Shown here: piece after piece, positions 33,509 to 41,436 of the stretch
Position numbering within the stretch: position 1 is the stretch's first letter
Layout of the letters: every line of letters starts with the position of its first letter
DNA from: Oceanimonas marisflavi
Lineage (GTDB): Bacteria; Pseudomonadota; Gammaproteobacteria; Enterobacterales; Aeromonadaceae
Reading direction: 5' to 3'
Length of the DNA: 64,000 nt
Assembly: GCF_003049725.1 (NCBI RefSeq)
Contig: NZ_QAGM01000001.1
Coordinates: 84,900 to 148,899 of the forward strand
The notes under the pieces: generated by a model
The model's database searches: none
Seen by the model: the letters and a program-made list of their open reading frames with translations, nothing else
Told to the model about the DNA's origin: nothing
Program-made: the position numbers and the translations under genes

Positions 33509-34717
33509 ATGGAAATCGTACAAAAGGCGATAATCCAACTGGTGCTGCGGCAACCGACCTACGCCGCCATCCTGATGGATATGGACATCGTTTATGACCC
33601 AACCACGCTGCCGCCGGGGCTGCCCCGGACGGTGCTGACCGACTCAAAAACCCTGTATATATACCGGGGTTTTGTGGCCACGCTGAGCCTGCCCGATATG
33701 ATGCGGGTACTCAAGCACGAGGCGCTGCACATCATGCTGCTGCACTGCGCCACCAGCCGCTTCCCGCCAACGCAGTACCGCCGGGAGGTGCTGATGCTGG
33801 CGGTGGACCATGTGGTCAACAACATCATTCTGGCCGAGGACGGGGCCATCGAGGGCATCGACTGGGTATGTGATAGTCAGTATCGAAACTGGAGCGTGGA
33901 ACAGGTGTACAAGGATTTGTTGCTACAACAGCAACAACACGAACAGGGGCGAGCTGGTGCTGATAACGATGACGGTGGGGGTTGTTGCGATACTAATACT
34001 GGTAGCGGCGGTAATTCTGATTCCCTAACTAGGGATAATCCGTCGCTGCAATCCAACGACGTGATTGCCAACGACGACCCCGGGGCCGAAGTCGAGACCC
34101 GGGTGCGGGTGAGCAAGGCCATCGCCGTGGGCAAGGCCATGGGCAAGGGGGTGAGTCCGGCGGTGCGTGAGCTGGTGAGCCAGCTGATAACTCCCAAGGC
34201 CAACTGGAAGGAGGAACTGGCAGACTGGTGCAAGCAAACCAGCCGCGACGACTACTCGTTTACCCGGCCCAACCGCCGCTTTCTGTGGTGCGGCATAAAA
34301 CTACCGGGCATGTATTCACCCACCGGCAGCATGGCTGCCCTGGCGGTGGTGCTGGACAGCTCGGGCTCAGTCAGTTGCGACGAGGTGCTCCGCTACCTGA
34401 GCGAGATCGCCTGTGCCGCTAACGACTGTAACCCCACCGAGTTGTACGTGGCGATAGTCACCACTGAGGTAGAGGCGGAATTTCACCTGACCCCGCCGTT
34501 CGACTTCGCCCCAGTGGCCAAGGCCGTTACCAGTGGCGGCTCCGATATGACCGCCGGGCTGCGCTGGGCCGAGAGCCTGCCGGTCGACGTTAACGGCGTG
34601 GTAGTGTTCACCGACGGCTACACCCCCTATGGCCACCCGCCCGAGCTACCGGTACTGTGGGCCATGACCACCAAGCAGCGTGCACCCTATGGCCGCACCC
34701 TTTACGTCGGTGATTGA
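33509..34717 (+). CDS. VWA protein with N-terminal HEXXH domain (DUF2201-like)
   Basis: The 402-residue protein has two halves. The N-terminal part has a zincin-like motif H70-E-A-L-H74 and a DHVVNNIIL segment typical of the DUF2201 putative metallopeptidase domain. The C-terminal part is a von Willebrand A domain with MIDAS residues D273-S-S-G-S277, Thr338 and Asp359. They are joined by a Gln/Asp/Gly-rich linker of roughly 130-185. I chose ATG 33509; the longer frame from 33329 overlaps the AAA gene. It is probably co-transcribed with the MoxR-like ATPase. The substrate is unknown. Confidence 0.82.
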   Translation: MEIVQKAIIQLVLRQPTYAAILMDMDIVYDPTTLPPGLPRTVLTDSKTLYIYRGFVATLSLPDMMRVLKHEALHIMLLHCATSRFPPTQYRREVLMLAVDHVVNNIILAEDGAIEGIDWVCDSQYRNWSVEQVYKDLLLQQQQHEQGRAGADNDDGGGCCDTNTGSGGNSDSLTRDNPSLQSNDVIANDDPGAEVETRVRVSKAIAVGKAMGKGVSPAVRELVSQLITPKANWKEELADWCKQTSRDDYSFTRPNRRFLWCGIKLPGMYSPTGSMAALAVVLDSSGSVSCDEVLRYLSEIACAANDCNPTELYVAIVTTEVEAEFHLTPPFDFAPVAKAVTSGGSDMTAGLRWAESLPVDVNGVVVFTDGYTPYGHPPELPVLWAMTTKQRAPYGRTLYVGD

Positions 34718-34772
34718 AATCCGGTGTCACATGAAACACAATGAGGGTTGAATAATAAATCAGCTGTTAGAT

Positions 34773-35021
34773 ATGAACACCATACCCCACCAAGCTATGC
34801 TCACTCCCACTGGGGTACACCGCAAAGACGACCGGCTTATGAACAACAGAACCCTGCTGGAACTGGCGCCAGAGGACCCACGAGTGTCGCACCGTAACAT
34901 GCAACTTGAGGTGTTCCTGCGATGCCTGCACGGCTAGCTCGACGAACATGAAGCTTTGGACACCATAGGTATCCCCCAAGCGACACGGGTCATTAACGCC
35001 ATGCTGACGATGGAGGACTAA
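34773..35021 (+). pseudogene. Small ORF interrupted by an in-frame TAG
   Basis: An ATG at 34773 opens a frame that reads 54 codons to TAG at 34935-34937, then continues in the same frame for 27 more sense codons to TAA at 35019-35021. The downstream part (LDEHEALDTIGIPQATRVIN...) looks like ordinary protein and ends 2 bp before the next gene. It is either a recently inactivated 82-codon gene, a 54-residue protein, or a readthrough product. No family is recognised. Confidence 0.5.
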
Positions 35022-35023
35022 CC

Positions 35024-35332
35024 GTGGCCATGGACGCTCACCAGCAACGCTATACCTTCCTACTCACAGCTGCCAGCAACGTGTTGCGGCAGTGTCTATA
35101 CCCCCACTACCGGGTGTACAACGCGCAGTATTACTACTTGGTGGTGCTACCCAAACAGGGCGATGTATTGTTCGGGCCCAATGTGCGTCTGACCCCACTC
35201 GACTTCGAGGTAGAGTACTACTGGCAACTACGTTTTCGCGCCGAACGAAAGCAAGGTTTTTTGCGCGAGATCGACCTAGCCAGTGACCTGACGCTGGAGC
35301 GGGCAGCGACCATCATTCGGCTGGAGCTTTGA
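35024..35332 (+). CDS. Hypothetical island protein
   Basis: The 102-residue protein starts with GTG at 35024 (or ATG at 35030) and ends in LTLERAATIIRLEL. It is rich in Tyr, Leu and Arg, has no signal peptide or membrane segment, and is not a family I recognise. It starts 2 bp after the interrupted ORF and follows the AAA-VWA pair, so it could be part of the same transcript. Confidence 0.55.
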   Translation: MAMDAHQQRYTFLLTAASNVLRQCLYPHYRVYNAQYYYLVVLPKQGDVLFGPNVRLTPLDFEVEYYWQLRFRAERKQGFLREIDLASDLTLERAATIIRLEL

Positions 35333-35371
35333 CCATGAACTGGGCCGAGCGATCAATGAACCTGAAACGGG

Positions 35372-35670
35372 AATTGGGTCGGTAAGCTCCGTAACAGTTC
35401 ACCGGGAGTGGCTTGACACGAACAGTTCTTCAGGAATGGGATAATGTGTTTCTCGACGCAGGCCCGGGTCACCGATCGTAACCATTCCTGCGGACAGCGA
35501 CCTAAGAGTTTGGCGATTTCCACCAGCGACAAAATGCGTTGCCGGAACAGCTCGCCCTAGTGTGCGCAGACCTCTTTGCTGCCTTTACACACAGCACATA
35601 GCCGCACAGCGCCCGTTCGGTTTCGTTGTTGGTCCAAGGTGCGTTCAACAGCGCCGATATCATGTATGAA
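35372..35670 (-). pseudogene. Decayed IS66-like transposase C-terminal remnant
   Basis: The minus strand encodes the pattern LLNAPWTNNETERALCGYV. After a frameshift it continues KGSKEVCAH, then a TAG, then GELFRQRILSLVEIAKLLGR and a WLRSVTRACVEKH segment. TNNETERAL...GELFRQRIL is the C-terminal pattern of IS66-family (TnpC-type) transposases. The frameshift and stop show that it is dead. No inverted repeats or complete element remain. Confidence 0.6.
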
Positions 35671-35708
35671 CATTTTAATGCTTAGATACCAGACTATGAT
35701 GATATTGT

Positions 35709-36131
35709 CTAGAACGCTCCACCTATCAACATTTCTCTAATGATCGGGGCGGCTTGTTCCACTGTATATATCCCCATATCAATAGAATAAGGGGATTCAG
35801 TTAAACTCTTGACATTCAAAGGGTATAACTCAAACTCTCTTTTAAGCCACCACATATGAAACAAGACTTCTAAATATGGAATTTCAGCATAGTGCTCTAA
35901 AGTTGGCCTTAGTAAAACACATGGCTTTTTCACTCGCCGTCCTTCGCTATCATATTTTACCCAGTACCGCTCTCCCGGTTTTTTGTAACGTATCGTGATA
36001 TCCCACCCATCAGTACAAACCATATAATTTTCCTTACTAACTAGCAAGTAACGAAGTTCTTTCATCACAAGATCCAGCTTAGCACTGTCAGCCATGCTCA
36101 AACTTAGAGGCGCTCCACACTCATCCCTCAT
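35709..36131 (-). CDS. AT-rich hypothetical orphan
   Basis: The 140-residue protein has no recognised family. It contains aromatic and charged stretches (DGWDITIRYKKPGERYWVKY) and ends in VEQAAPIIREMLIGGAF. AAGGAG at good spacing supports the ATG at 36131. The gene is markedly more AT-rich than its neighbours and lies beside a transposase remnant, which suggests horizontal acquisition. It is possibly an immunity or toxin-type orphan, but nothing in the sequence proves this. Confidence 0.6.
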   Translation of the reverse strand: MRDECGAPLSLSMADSAKLDLVMKELRYLLVSKENYMVCTDGWDITIRYKKPGERYWVKYDSEGRRVKKPCVLLRPTLEHYAEIPYLEVLFHMWWLKREFELYPLNVKSLTESPYSIDMGIYTVEQAAPIIREMLIGGAF

Positions 36132-36231
36132 AACAAATGACTCCTTATTTTTTCATGGCAAAGTCCACCCCAACTATAATAGCAGCTTGGCTATCTACAA
36201 CACTTTCTATAAACCGCTCTTTGGATATTAT

Positions 36232-36363
36232 CCTGCCCCTGTGGTCGACTCGGTGGTGCGCAGCGCGGTCACGCAAGCCCGTAAAAAGCTGGGCAGCGAC
36301 GTGGTGCGTGATATCTTTCGGCAAACACTATCCGGTCAGAAAGAAAAATGCCGCTCACCTTAA
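36232..36363 (+). pseudogene. C-terminal gene fragment
   Basis: The end of an open frame reading VVDSVVRSAVTQARKKLG and then DVVRDIFRQTLSG has GC-rich coding character. It begins abruptly at a compositional break near 36230 and has no ribosome site upstream. It is probably the remnant of a gene cut when the island was inserted or decayed. Confidence 0.35.
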
Positions 36364-36375
36364 GTGAACGGCATT
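36341..36375 (-). terminator. Rho-independent terminator after fdsA
   Basis: On the minus strand AATGCCGTTCAC and GTGAGCGGCATT (one mismatch) form a stem followed by TTTCTTT, about 32 bp past the fdsA stop. Confidence 0.75.
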
Positions 36376-36406
36376 AGGCTCCCGCCGGCGTTTTTATTTC
36401 ACTCCC

Positions 36407-39262
36407 TTACTCAGGTTGCCCCTGCCCCGCATAGGCCAGCTGCTTTTCGGTAAAGGCTTCAAAGCGCTGTTGCCAGTCCGACAGGGTCAGGTCGGTGGTG
36501 CCGGTGACCTGCACCGCCGTGACCTTGTATTCCGGACAGTTGGTGGCCCAGTCGGAGTTGTCGGTGGTGATCACGTTGGCGCCGCTGTGGGGGAAGTGGA
36601 AGGTGGTGTACACCACCCCCGGCTGCATGCGCTGACTGTGCCGGGCCCGCAGCACCGTGCTGCCGGTGCGGCTTTGAATATTCACCGGCTGGCCGTCGGC
36701 AATGCCCCGGGCGCTGGCGTCGTGGGGGTGAATTTCCAGCACGTCCTCGCTGTGCCACACGTTGTTGTCGGTGCGCCGGGTCTGGGCGCCCACGTTGTAT
36801 TGGCTGAGAATACGGCCCGTGGTCAGCAGCAGCGGAAACGCCTCGCTCACCCGCTCGGTGGTGGGAATAAACTCGGTCACCACCATGCGTCCTTCACCGA
36901 TGGGGAAGCTGTCACCGTGCATGATCGGCATGCCGTCCGGGTGCTCGTCGTTACAGGGCCACTGAATGCTGCCCATGCGTTCCAGCCGGTCGTAACTGAC
37001 CCCGGCAAAGGACGGCGTCAGCGAGGCGATCTCGTCCATGATCTCCGACGGGTGCCGGTAGTGCATGGGGTAGCCCAGGGCGTTGGACAGCGCCATGGTC
37101 ACTTCCCAGTCTTCCTTGCCCGCCAGGGGCGCCATTACCCGGCGCACCCGGTTGATGCGCCGCTCGGCGTTGGTAAAGGTGCCGTTCTTCTCGAGGAAGC
37201 TGGCCCCCGGCAAAATCACATGGGCGAACTTGGCGGTTTCGTTAAGGAAAATATCCTGCACGATCAGCAGCTCCAGGGAGCGCAGCGCCGCCTCCACATG
37301 CTGGGTGTTCGGATCTGACTGGGCAATGTCTTCGCCCTGCACATACATGGCCTTGAACCGGCCTTCGATGGCGGCGTCGAACATGCCTGGAATGCGCAGC
37401 CCCGGCTCGGCATCCAGCCCCGCGCCCCACACCGCTTCAAAGCGGGCACGCACGGCGGCGTCGGTCACCGGCTGGTAGCCCGGCAGCTCGTGGGGGAAGG
37501 AGCCCATGTCGCAGGAGCCCTGCACATTGTTCTGGCCCCGCAGCGGGTTTACCCCCACCCCGGGCCGGCCAATGTTGCCGGTGGCCATGGCCAGGTTGGC
37601 GATGCCCATTACCGTGGTGGAGCCCTGGCTGTGCTCGGTCACACCCAGGCCGTAATAAATAGCGCCGTTGCCGGCGGTGGCATACAGCCGGGCAGCCTCG
37701 CGCAGTTGCTCCGCCGGCACGCCGATCACGGCGCTCATGGCCTCGGGGGCATGGCGCGGATCGATAATAAAGTCGCGCCAGGCGGCGTACTCCTCGGGGG
37801 CACAGCGGGTGGCGATAAAGTCCTGGTCTTCCAGCCCTTCGGTCACAATCACGTGAGCCAGGGCGTTCACCAGAGCCACGTTGGAGCCCGGACGAATGGG
37901 CAGATGCAGGGCTTCATCGGTATGCGGACTGTCCAGCAGATCGATGTAACGGGGGTCGGCCACAATCAGTTTGACGCCCTGGCGCAGCCGCTTGCGCAGC
38001 AGCGAGCCGAACACCGGGTGGGCGTCGGTGGGATTGGCGCCAATCACCAGAATGCAGTCGGACTGCATCACCGAATCAAAGTCCTGGGTGCCCGCCGACT
38101 CGCCCAGGGTCATTTTCAGGCCATAGCCGGTGGGGCTGTGGCACACCCGGGCACAGGTGTCGGTGTTGTTGGTGCCGAGCGCAGCCCGCACCAGCTTCTG
38201 CACCAGGTAGGTTTCTTCGTTGGTGCAGCGCGACGAGGTAATGCCACCCACGCTGTTGCGGCCGTGCTGTTGCTGCACCTCGCGCAGGCGCCGGGCGGCA
38301 AATTCAATGGCTTCCTGCCAGCCCACTTCCCGCCAGGGCTGGTCGATAGACTCCCGGATCATGGGGTGCTTCAGCCGGTCCTTGTGGCTGGCATAGCCAA
38401 AGGCAAAACGCCCCTTCACACAGGAGTGGCCGTGGTTGGCCTGGCCGCCCTTCCAGGGGGTCATGCGCACCAGCTCATCGCCCTTCATCTCGGCCTTGAA
38501 CGAGCAGCCCACGCCGCAATAGGCGCAAGTGGTGATCACGCTGTGCTCGGGCTGGCCCTTGTCGATCACCGACTTTTCGCTGAGGGTGGCGGTGGGGCAG
38601 GCCTGCACGCAGGCGCCGCAGGACACACAGTCGGAATTGAGAAAATTCACTCCCTTGCCGGTGGAAATCCTGGAGTCAAAGCCGCGCTTTTCCACGGTCA
38701 GGGCAAAGGTGCCCTGCACCTCGCCACAAGCGCGCACGCAGCGGGAGCAGAGAATGCACTTGCTGGCGTCAAAGGTGAAATAGGGGTTGGACTCGTCCTT
38801 CGGCAGGCTCAGGTGGTTTTCGCCGGCAAAGCCGTAACGTACCTCGCGCAGGCCCACGGCGCCGGCCATGTCCTGCAGTTCGCAGTCGCCGTTGGCCGGG
38901 CAAGTCAGGCAGTCGAGGGGGTGGTCGGAGATATACAGCTCCATGATGTTGCGGCGCAGTTTGGCCAGCGCCTCGGTCTGGCTGCGCACCACCATGCCCT
39001 CGCTCACCGGCGTGGTACAGGACGCATGCATGCCGCGCCGGCCTTCAATTTCCACGGTGCACAGCCGGCAGGAGCCAAAGGCCTCCATATTGTCGCTGGC
39101 ACAGAGTTTGGGAATATTAATGTCCACCAGGGCGGCGGCGCGCATCACGGAGGTGCCTTCCGGCACCGTCACTTCCACCCCGTCTATGGTCAGGCTGACC
39201 TGTACTTCCGACAGGCGGGCCGGGGTGCCCAGATCCTTTTCGGGAAAAAAATGTTCAACCAT
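36407..39262 (-). CDS. fdsA: NAD-dependent formate dehydrogenase alpha subunit
   Basis: The 951-residue molybdoenzyme has an N-terminal [2Fe-2S] domain (C54, C65, C68, C82), then Fe-S motifs including CILCSRCVRACG and CVSCGACVQACP. The bis-MGD catalytic domain starts with CAYCGVGCSF. The molybdenum ligand is probably C374 in ARVCHSPTG (cysteine, not selenocysteine), followed by the conserved His. It oxidises formate to CO2, with electrons passing to NAD+ through FdsB. ATG 39262 shares one base with the fdsB stop (TGATG). The neighbouring formaldehyde dehydrogenase and betaine demethylation genes supply the formate. Confidence 0.94.
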   Translation of the reverse strand: MVEHFFPEKDLGTPARLSEVQVSLTIDGVEVTVPEGTSVMRAAALVDINIPKLCASDNMEAFGSCRLCTVEIEGRRGMHASCTTPVSEGMVVRSQTEALAKLRRNIMELYISDHPLDCLTCPANGDCELQDMAGAVGLREVRYGFAGENHLSLPKDESNPYFTFDASKCILCSRCVRACGEVQGTFALTVEKRGFDSRISTGKGVNFLNSDCVSCGACVQACPTATLSEKSVIDKGQPEHSVITTCAYCGVGCSFKAEMKGDELVRMTPWKGGQANHGHSCVKGRFAFGYASHKDRLKHPMIRESIDQPWREVGWQEAIEFAARRLREVQQQHGRNSVGGITSSRCTNEETYLVQKLVRAALGTNNTDTCARVCHSPTGYGLKMTLGESAGTQDFDSVMQSDCILVIGANPTDAHPVFGSLLRKRLRQGVKLIVADPRYIDLLDSPHTDEALHLPIRPGSNVALVNALAHVIVTEGLEDQDFIATRCAPEEYAAWRDFIIDPRHAPEAMSAVIGVPAEQLREAARLYATAGNGAIYYGLGVTEHSQGSTTVMGIANLAMATGNIGRPGVGVNPLRGQNNVQGSCDMGSFPHELPGYQPVTDAAVRARFEAVWGAGLDAEPGLRIPGMFDAAIEGRFKAMYVQGEDIAQSDPNTQHVEAALRSLELLIVQDIFLNETAKFAHVILPGASFLEKNGTFTNAERRINRVRRVMAPLAGKEDWEVTMALSNALGYPMHYRHPSEIMDEIASLTPSFAGVSYDRLERMGSIQWPCNDEHPDGMPIMHGDSFPIGEGRMVVTEFIPTTERVSEAFPLLLTTGRILSQYNVGAQTRRTDNNVWHSEDVLEIHPHDASARGIADGQPVNIQSRTGSTVLRARHSQRMQPGVVYTTFHFPHSGANVITTDNSDWATNCPEYKVTAVQVTGTTDLTLSDWQQRFEAFTEKQLAYAGQGQPE

Positions 39263-40803
39263 CAGGCATCGCCTCCCTGGCGCTGAAAGTCTTCGGGAAA
39301 GAGGGTATAGGCGCTTTTCACCGGAAAGGGTGTCATGCCGCCCATGGCGCACAGGGAGCCCTGAATCATGGTGTCGCACAGGTCTTCCAGCAGCGCCATA
39401 TTGGCGTCGCGGTTTTCGCCACGCATGATGCGGTCGATCACCTCTACGCCCCGGGTCGAGCCAATGCGGCAGGGGGTACATTTGCCGCAGGACTCCTCCA
39501 CACAGAATTCCATGGAAAAGCGCGCCTGCTCGGCCATGTCGACGCTGTCGTCAAACACCACCACGCCGCCGTGGCCCAGCACGGCGCCAATGGCGGAAAA
39601 GGCCTCATAATCGAGGGCAGTGTCGAACTGCGCCGGCGACAGATAGGCTCCCAGGGGTCCGCCCACCTGCACCGCCCGCACCGGCCGGCCGCTGGCGCTG
39701 CCGCCGCCAAAGTCGTCAATCAGCTCGCGCAGGCTGTGCCCAAAGGCCAGCTCCACCAGGCCGCCCCGGGCTATGTTGCCGGCCAGCTGGAACGGCAGCG
39801 TGCCCCGGGAGCGCTCCACACCAAAGCCGTGATAATGCTCGGGGCCGTCCCGCAGAATGGAAGGCACCGCCGCCAGACTGAGCACGTTGTTCACCACGGT
39901 AGGCAGGCCAAACAGGCCCTCGATGGCCGGCAGCGGCGGCTTGGCCCGCACCATGCCGCGCTTGCCTTCCAGGCTTTCCAGCAGCGAGGTTTCTTCGCCG
40001 CAAATATAGGCGCCGGCGCCCAGGCGCACTTCCAGCGCAAAGGCGCGGCCACTGTTTTGAATATTGCTGCCGAGATAACCGGCGGCCTCGGCCCGGGCAA
40101 TGGCCAGGTTGAGATGGCGGTGGGCCAGCGGGTATTCCTCACGCAGGTAGATATAGCCCTGAGTGGCGCCCACGGCGAGGCCGGCGATAATCATGCCCTC
40201 AATCAGCATATAGGGGTCGCATTCCATTACCAGCCGGTCGGCAAAGGTGCCGGAGTCGCCTTCATCGGCGTTGCAGACAATGTATTTTTGCGCACCGGCG
40301 GCATCCAGCACCGTCTGCCATTTAATACCGGTGGGGAACGCCGCGCCGCCCCGGCCGCGCAGGCCGGAGGCCTTGACCTGGTCCACCAGCTGCTGCGGGC
40401 CGAGTTCCAGGGCGTTATGCAGGCCGTCAAAGCCGCCTGTGGCGCGGTAATCCTCCAGTGACACCGGATCGGTCACACCCAGCCGGGCAAAGGTGACCCG
40501 CTGCTGCTTCTTCAGCCAGGGAAGCTCGTCGGTTGGCCCCAGGGCCAGGGGGTGATCATCGCCGAAGTGGCTCTCCAGCAGCGAGGCCACGTCGCCGGGC
40601 TCTACCGGGCCAAAGGCGCGGCGACCGGTGCCGTCGTCCACTTCCACCAGGGGCTCGAGCCAGAACAGGCCGCGGGAGCCGTTGCGCACCAGCTCAATCT
40701 TCAGGCCACGGGCTTCGGCCTCGCGGCTTATCAGGGTGGCCACATCCTCGGCGCCCAATGACAGCGCCGTGGTCTCACAGGGAACAAAGACGCGCAGGCT
40801 CAT
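39262..40803 (-). CDS. fdsB: Formate dehydrogenase beta subunit (NuoF-like)
   Basis: The 513-residue NADH-binding subunit has the FMN/NAD motifs GLRGRGGAAFPTGIKW and CNADEGDSGTFADR. The C-terminal [4Fe-4S] motif is ESCGKCTPCRIG. An N-terminal thioredoxin-like [2Fe-2S]-type domain (about 1-120) is fused, as in other FdsB proteins. Its start overlaps the fdsG stop by one base and its stop overlaps the fdsA start by one base, so translation is probably coupled. Confidence 0.93.
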   Translation of the reverse strand: MSLRVFVPCETTALSLGAEDVATLISREAEARGLKIELVRNGSRGLFWLEPLVEVDDGTGRRAFGPVEPGDVASLLESHFGDDHPLALGPTDELPWLKKQQRVTFARLGVTDPVSLEDYRATGGFDGLHNALELGPQQLVDQVKASGLRGRGGAAFPTGIKWQTVLDAAGAQKYIVCNADEGDSGTFADRLVMECDPYMLIEGMIIAGLAVGATQGYIYLREEYPLAHRHLNLAIARAEAAGYLGSNIQNSGRAFALEVRLGAGAYICGEETSLLESLEGKRGMVRAKPPLPAIEGLFGLPTVVNNVLSLAAVPSILRDGPEHYHGFGVERSRGTLPFQLAGNIARGGLVELAFGHSLRELIDDFGGGSASGRPVRAVQVGGPLGAYLSPAQFDTALDYEAFSAIGAVLGHGGVVVFDDSVDMAEQARFSMEFCVEESCGKCTPCRIGSTRGVEVIDRIMRGENRDANMALLEDLCDTMIQGSLCAMGGMTPFPVKSAYTLFPEDFQRQGGDA

Positions 40804-41294
40804 CAGTTCAGCTCCAGTTTGTAGGTGGTCAGGTCATCCACCAGGCGGTCAAAACGGGCCGGGTCCATGCGGCCCTTGATGTGCTCCCCTACCCGCACCG
40901 AGGGGCCGGTGGCGCAGTTGCCCAGGCAATAGACGGGTTTGAGGGTAATGCTGCGATCGGCCGTGGTCTGGCCGTAGTCCACCCCCAGCCTGGTTTTGGC
41001 ATGGCTTTCAAGCGCGCGGGCGCCCCGGGCCTGACAGGCCTCGGCCCGGCACACTTCCACCACATGGCGGCCGGGCTGTTCGGAGCGGAAATAATGATAA
41101 AAGCTCACCACCCCATGCACATCGGCGGCGGTGCTGCGTAAATGGCGGGCTATCACCCCGATGGCGGCATCGGGAATGTAGCCGAAATGATCCTGAATAC
41201 CATGCAGGATGGGCAACAGGGCGCCGGGTTTGTGTTTGAGTGACGTCACTATTGTTTCAACAGTGTCTGAAACGCCTGCTTGAGTCTCATCCAT
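40803..41294 (-). CDS. fdsG: Formate dehydrogenase gamma subunit (NuoE-like)
   Basis: The 163-residue thioredoxin-fold [2Fe-2S] protein has cluster cysteines in VEVCRAEACQARG and VYCLGNCATGPSV. It matches FdsG/NuoE and starts the fdsGBA operon. No fdhD-type maturation gene is seen next to the operon in this window. Confidence 0.92.
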   Translation of the reverse strand: MDETQAGVSDTVETIVTSLKHKPGALLPILHGIQDHFGYIPDAAIGVIARHLRSTAADVHGVVSFYHYFRSEQPGRHVVEVCRAEACQARGARALESHAKTRLGVDYGQTTADRSITLKPVYCLGNCATGPSVRVGEHIKGRMDPARFDRLVDDLTTYKLELN

Positions 41295-41320
41295 AACAGT
41301 ATCAACCTTGTAAAACGGTG

Positions 41321-41420
41321 ATGGCGGTGCGCGTTAGCCACCGCCATTTACAGTGCGTATGGCCCGGCCGCTCCTGACCGGGCGTGATAAACCCTGCACG
41401 CCCGCATTGAGAGTGCAGGG
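41321..41420. other. Hairpins between fdhA and fdsG
   Basis: ATGGCGGTG...CACCGCCAT (41321-41347) and CCCTGCAC-N13-GTGCAGGG (41392-41420) can form stems in the gap between fdhA and fdsGBA. The second lies 16 bp past the fdhA stop and may end that transcript, although it has no T-tract. Confidence 0.35.
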
Positions 41421-41436
41421 GTTACCCTAGCGGTTG

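Noticed and set aside
32326..34717. RavA-ViaA operon
   Set aside because: The VWA partner has an N-terminal HEXXH domain and the ATPase lacks a recognisable RavA C-terminal extension; only the general MoxR-VWA pairing is shared.
34773..34937. Selenocysteine or pyrrolysine recoding at the TAG
   Set aside because: TAG is not the selenocysteine codon, and no pyl genes or methylamine methyltransferase context are seen; decay or a short ORF is simpler.
36137..36367. A 76-codon ORF overlapping the gene fragment
   Set aside because: The translation has no family and no ribosome site; the alternative frame shows better coding character at its end.
37490..39286. A 598-codon open frame antisense to fdsA
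   Set aside because: It is a shadow of the GC-rich fdsA codons; no domain is recognised.
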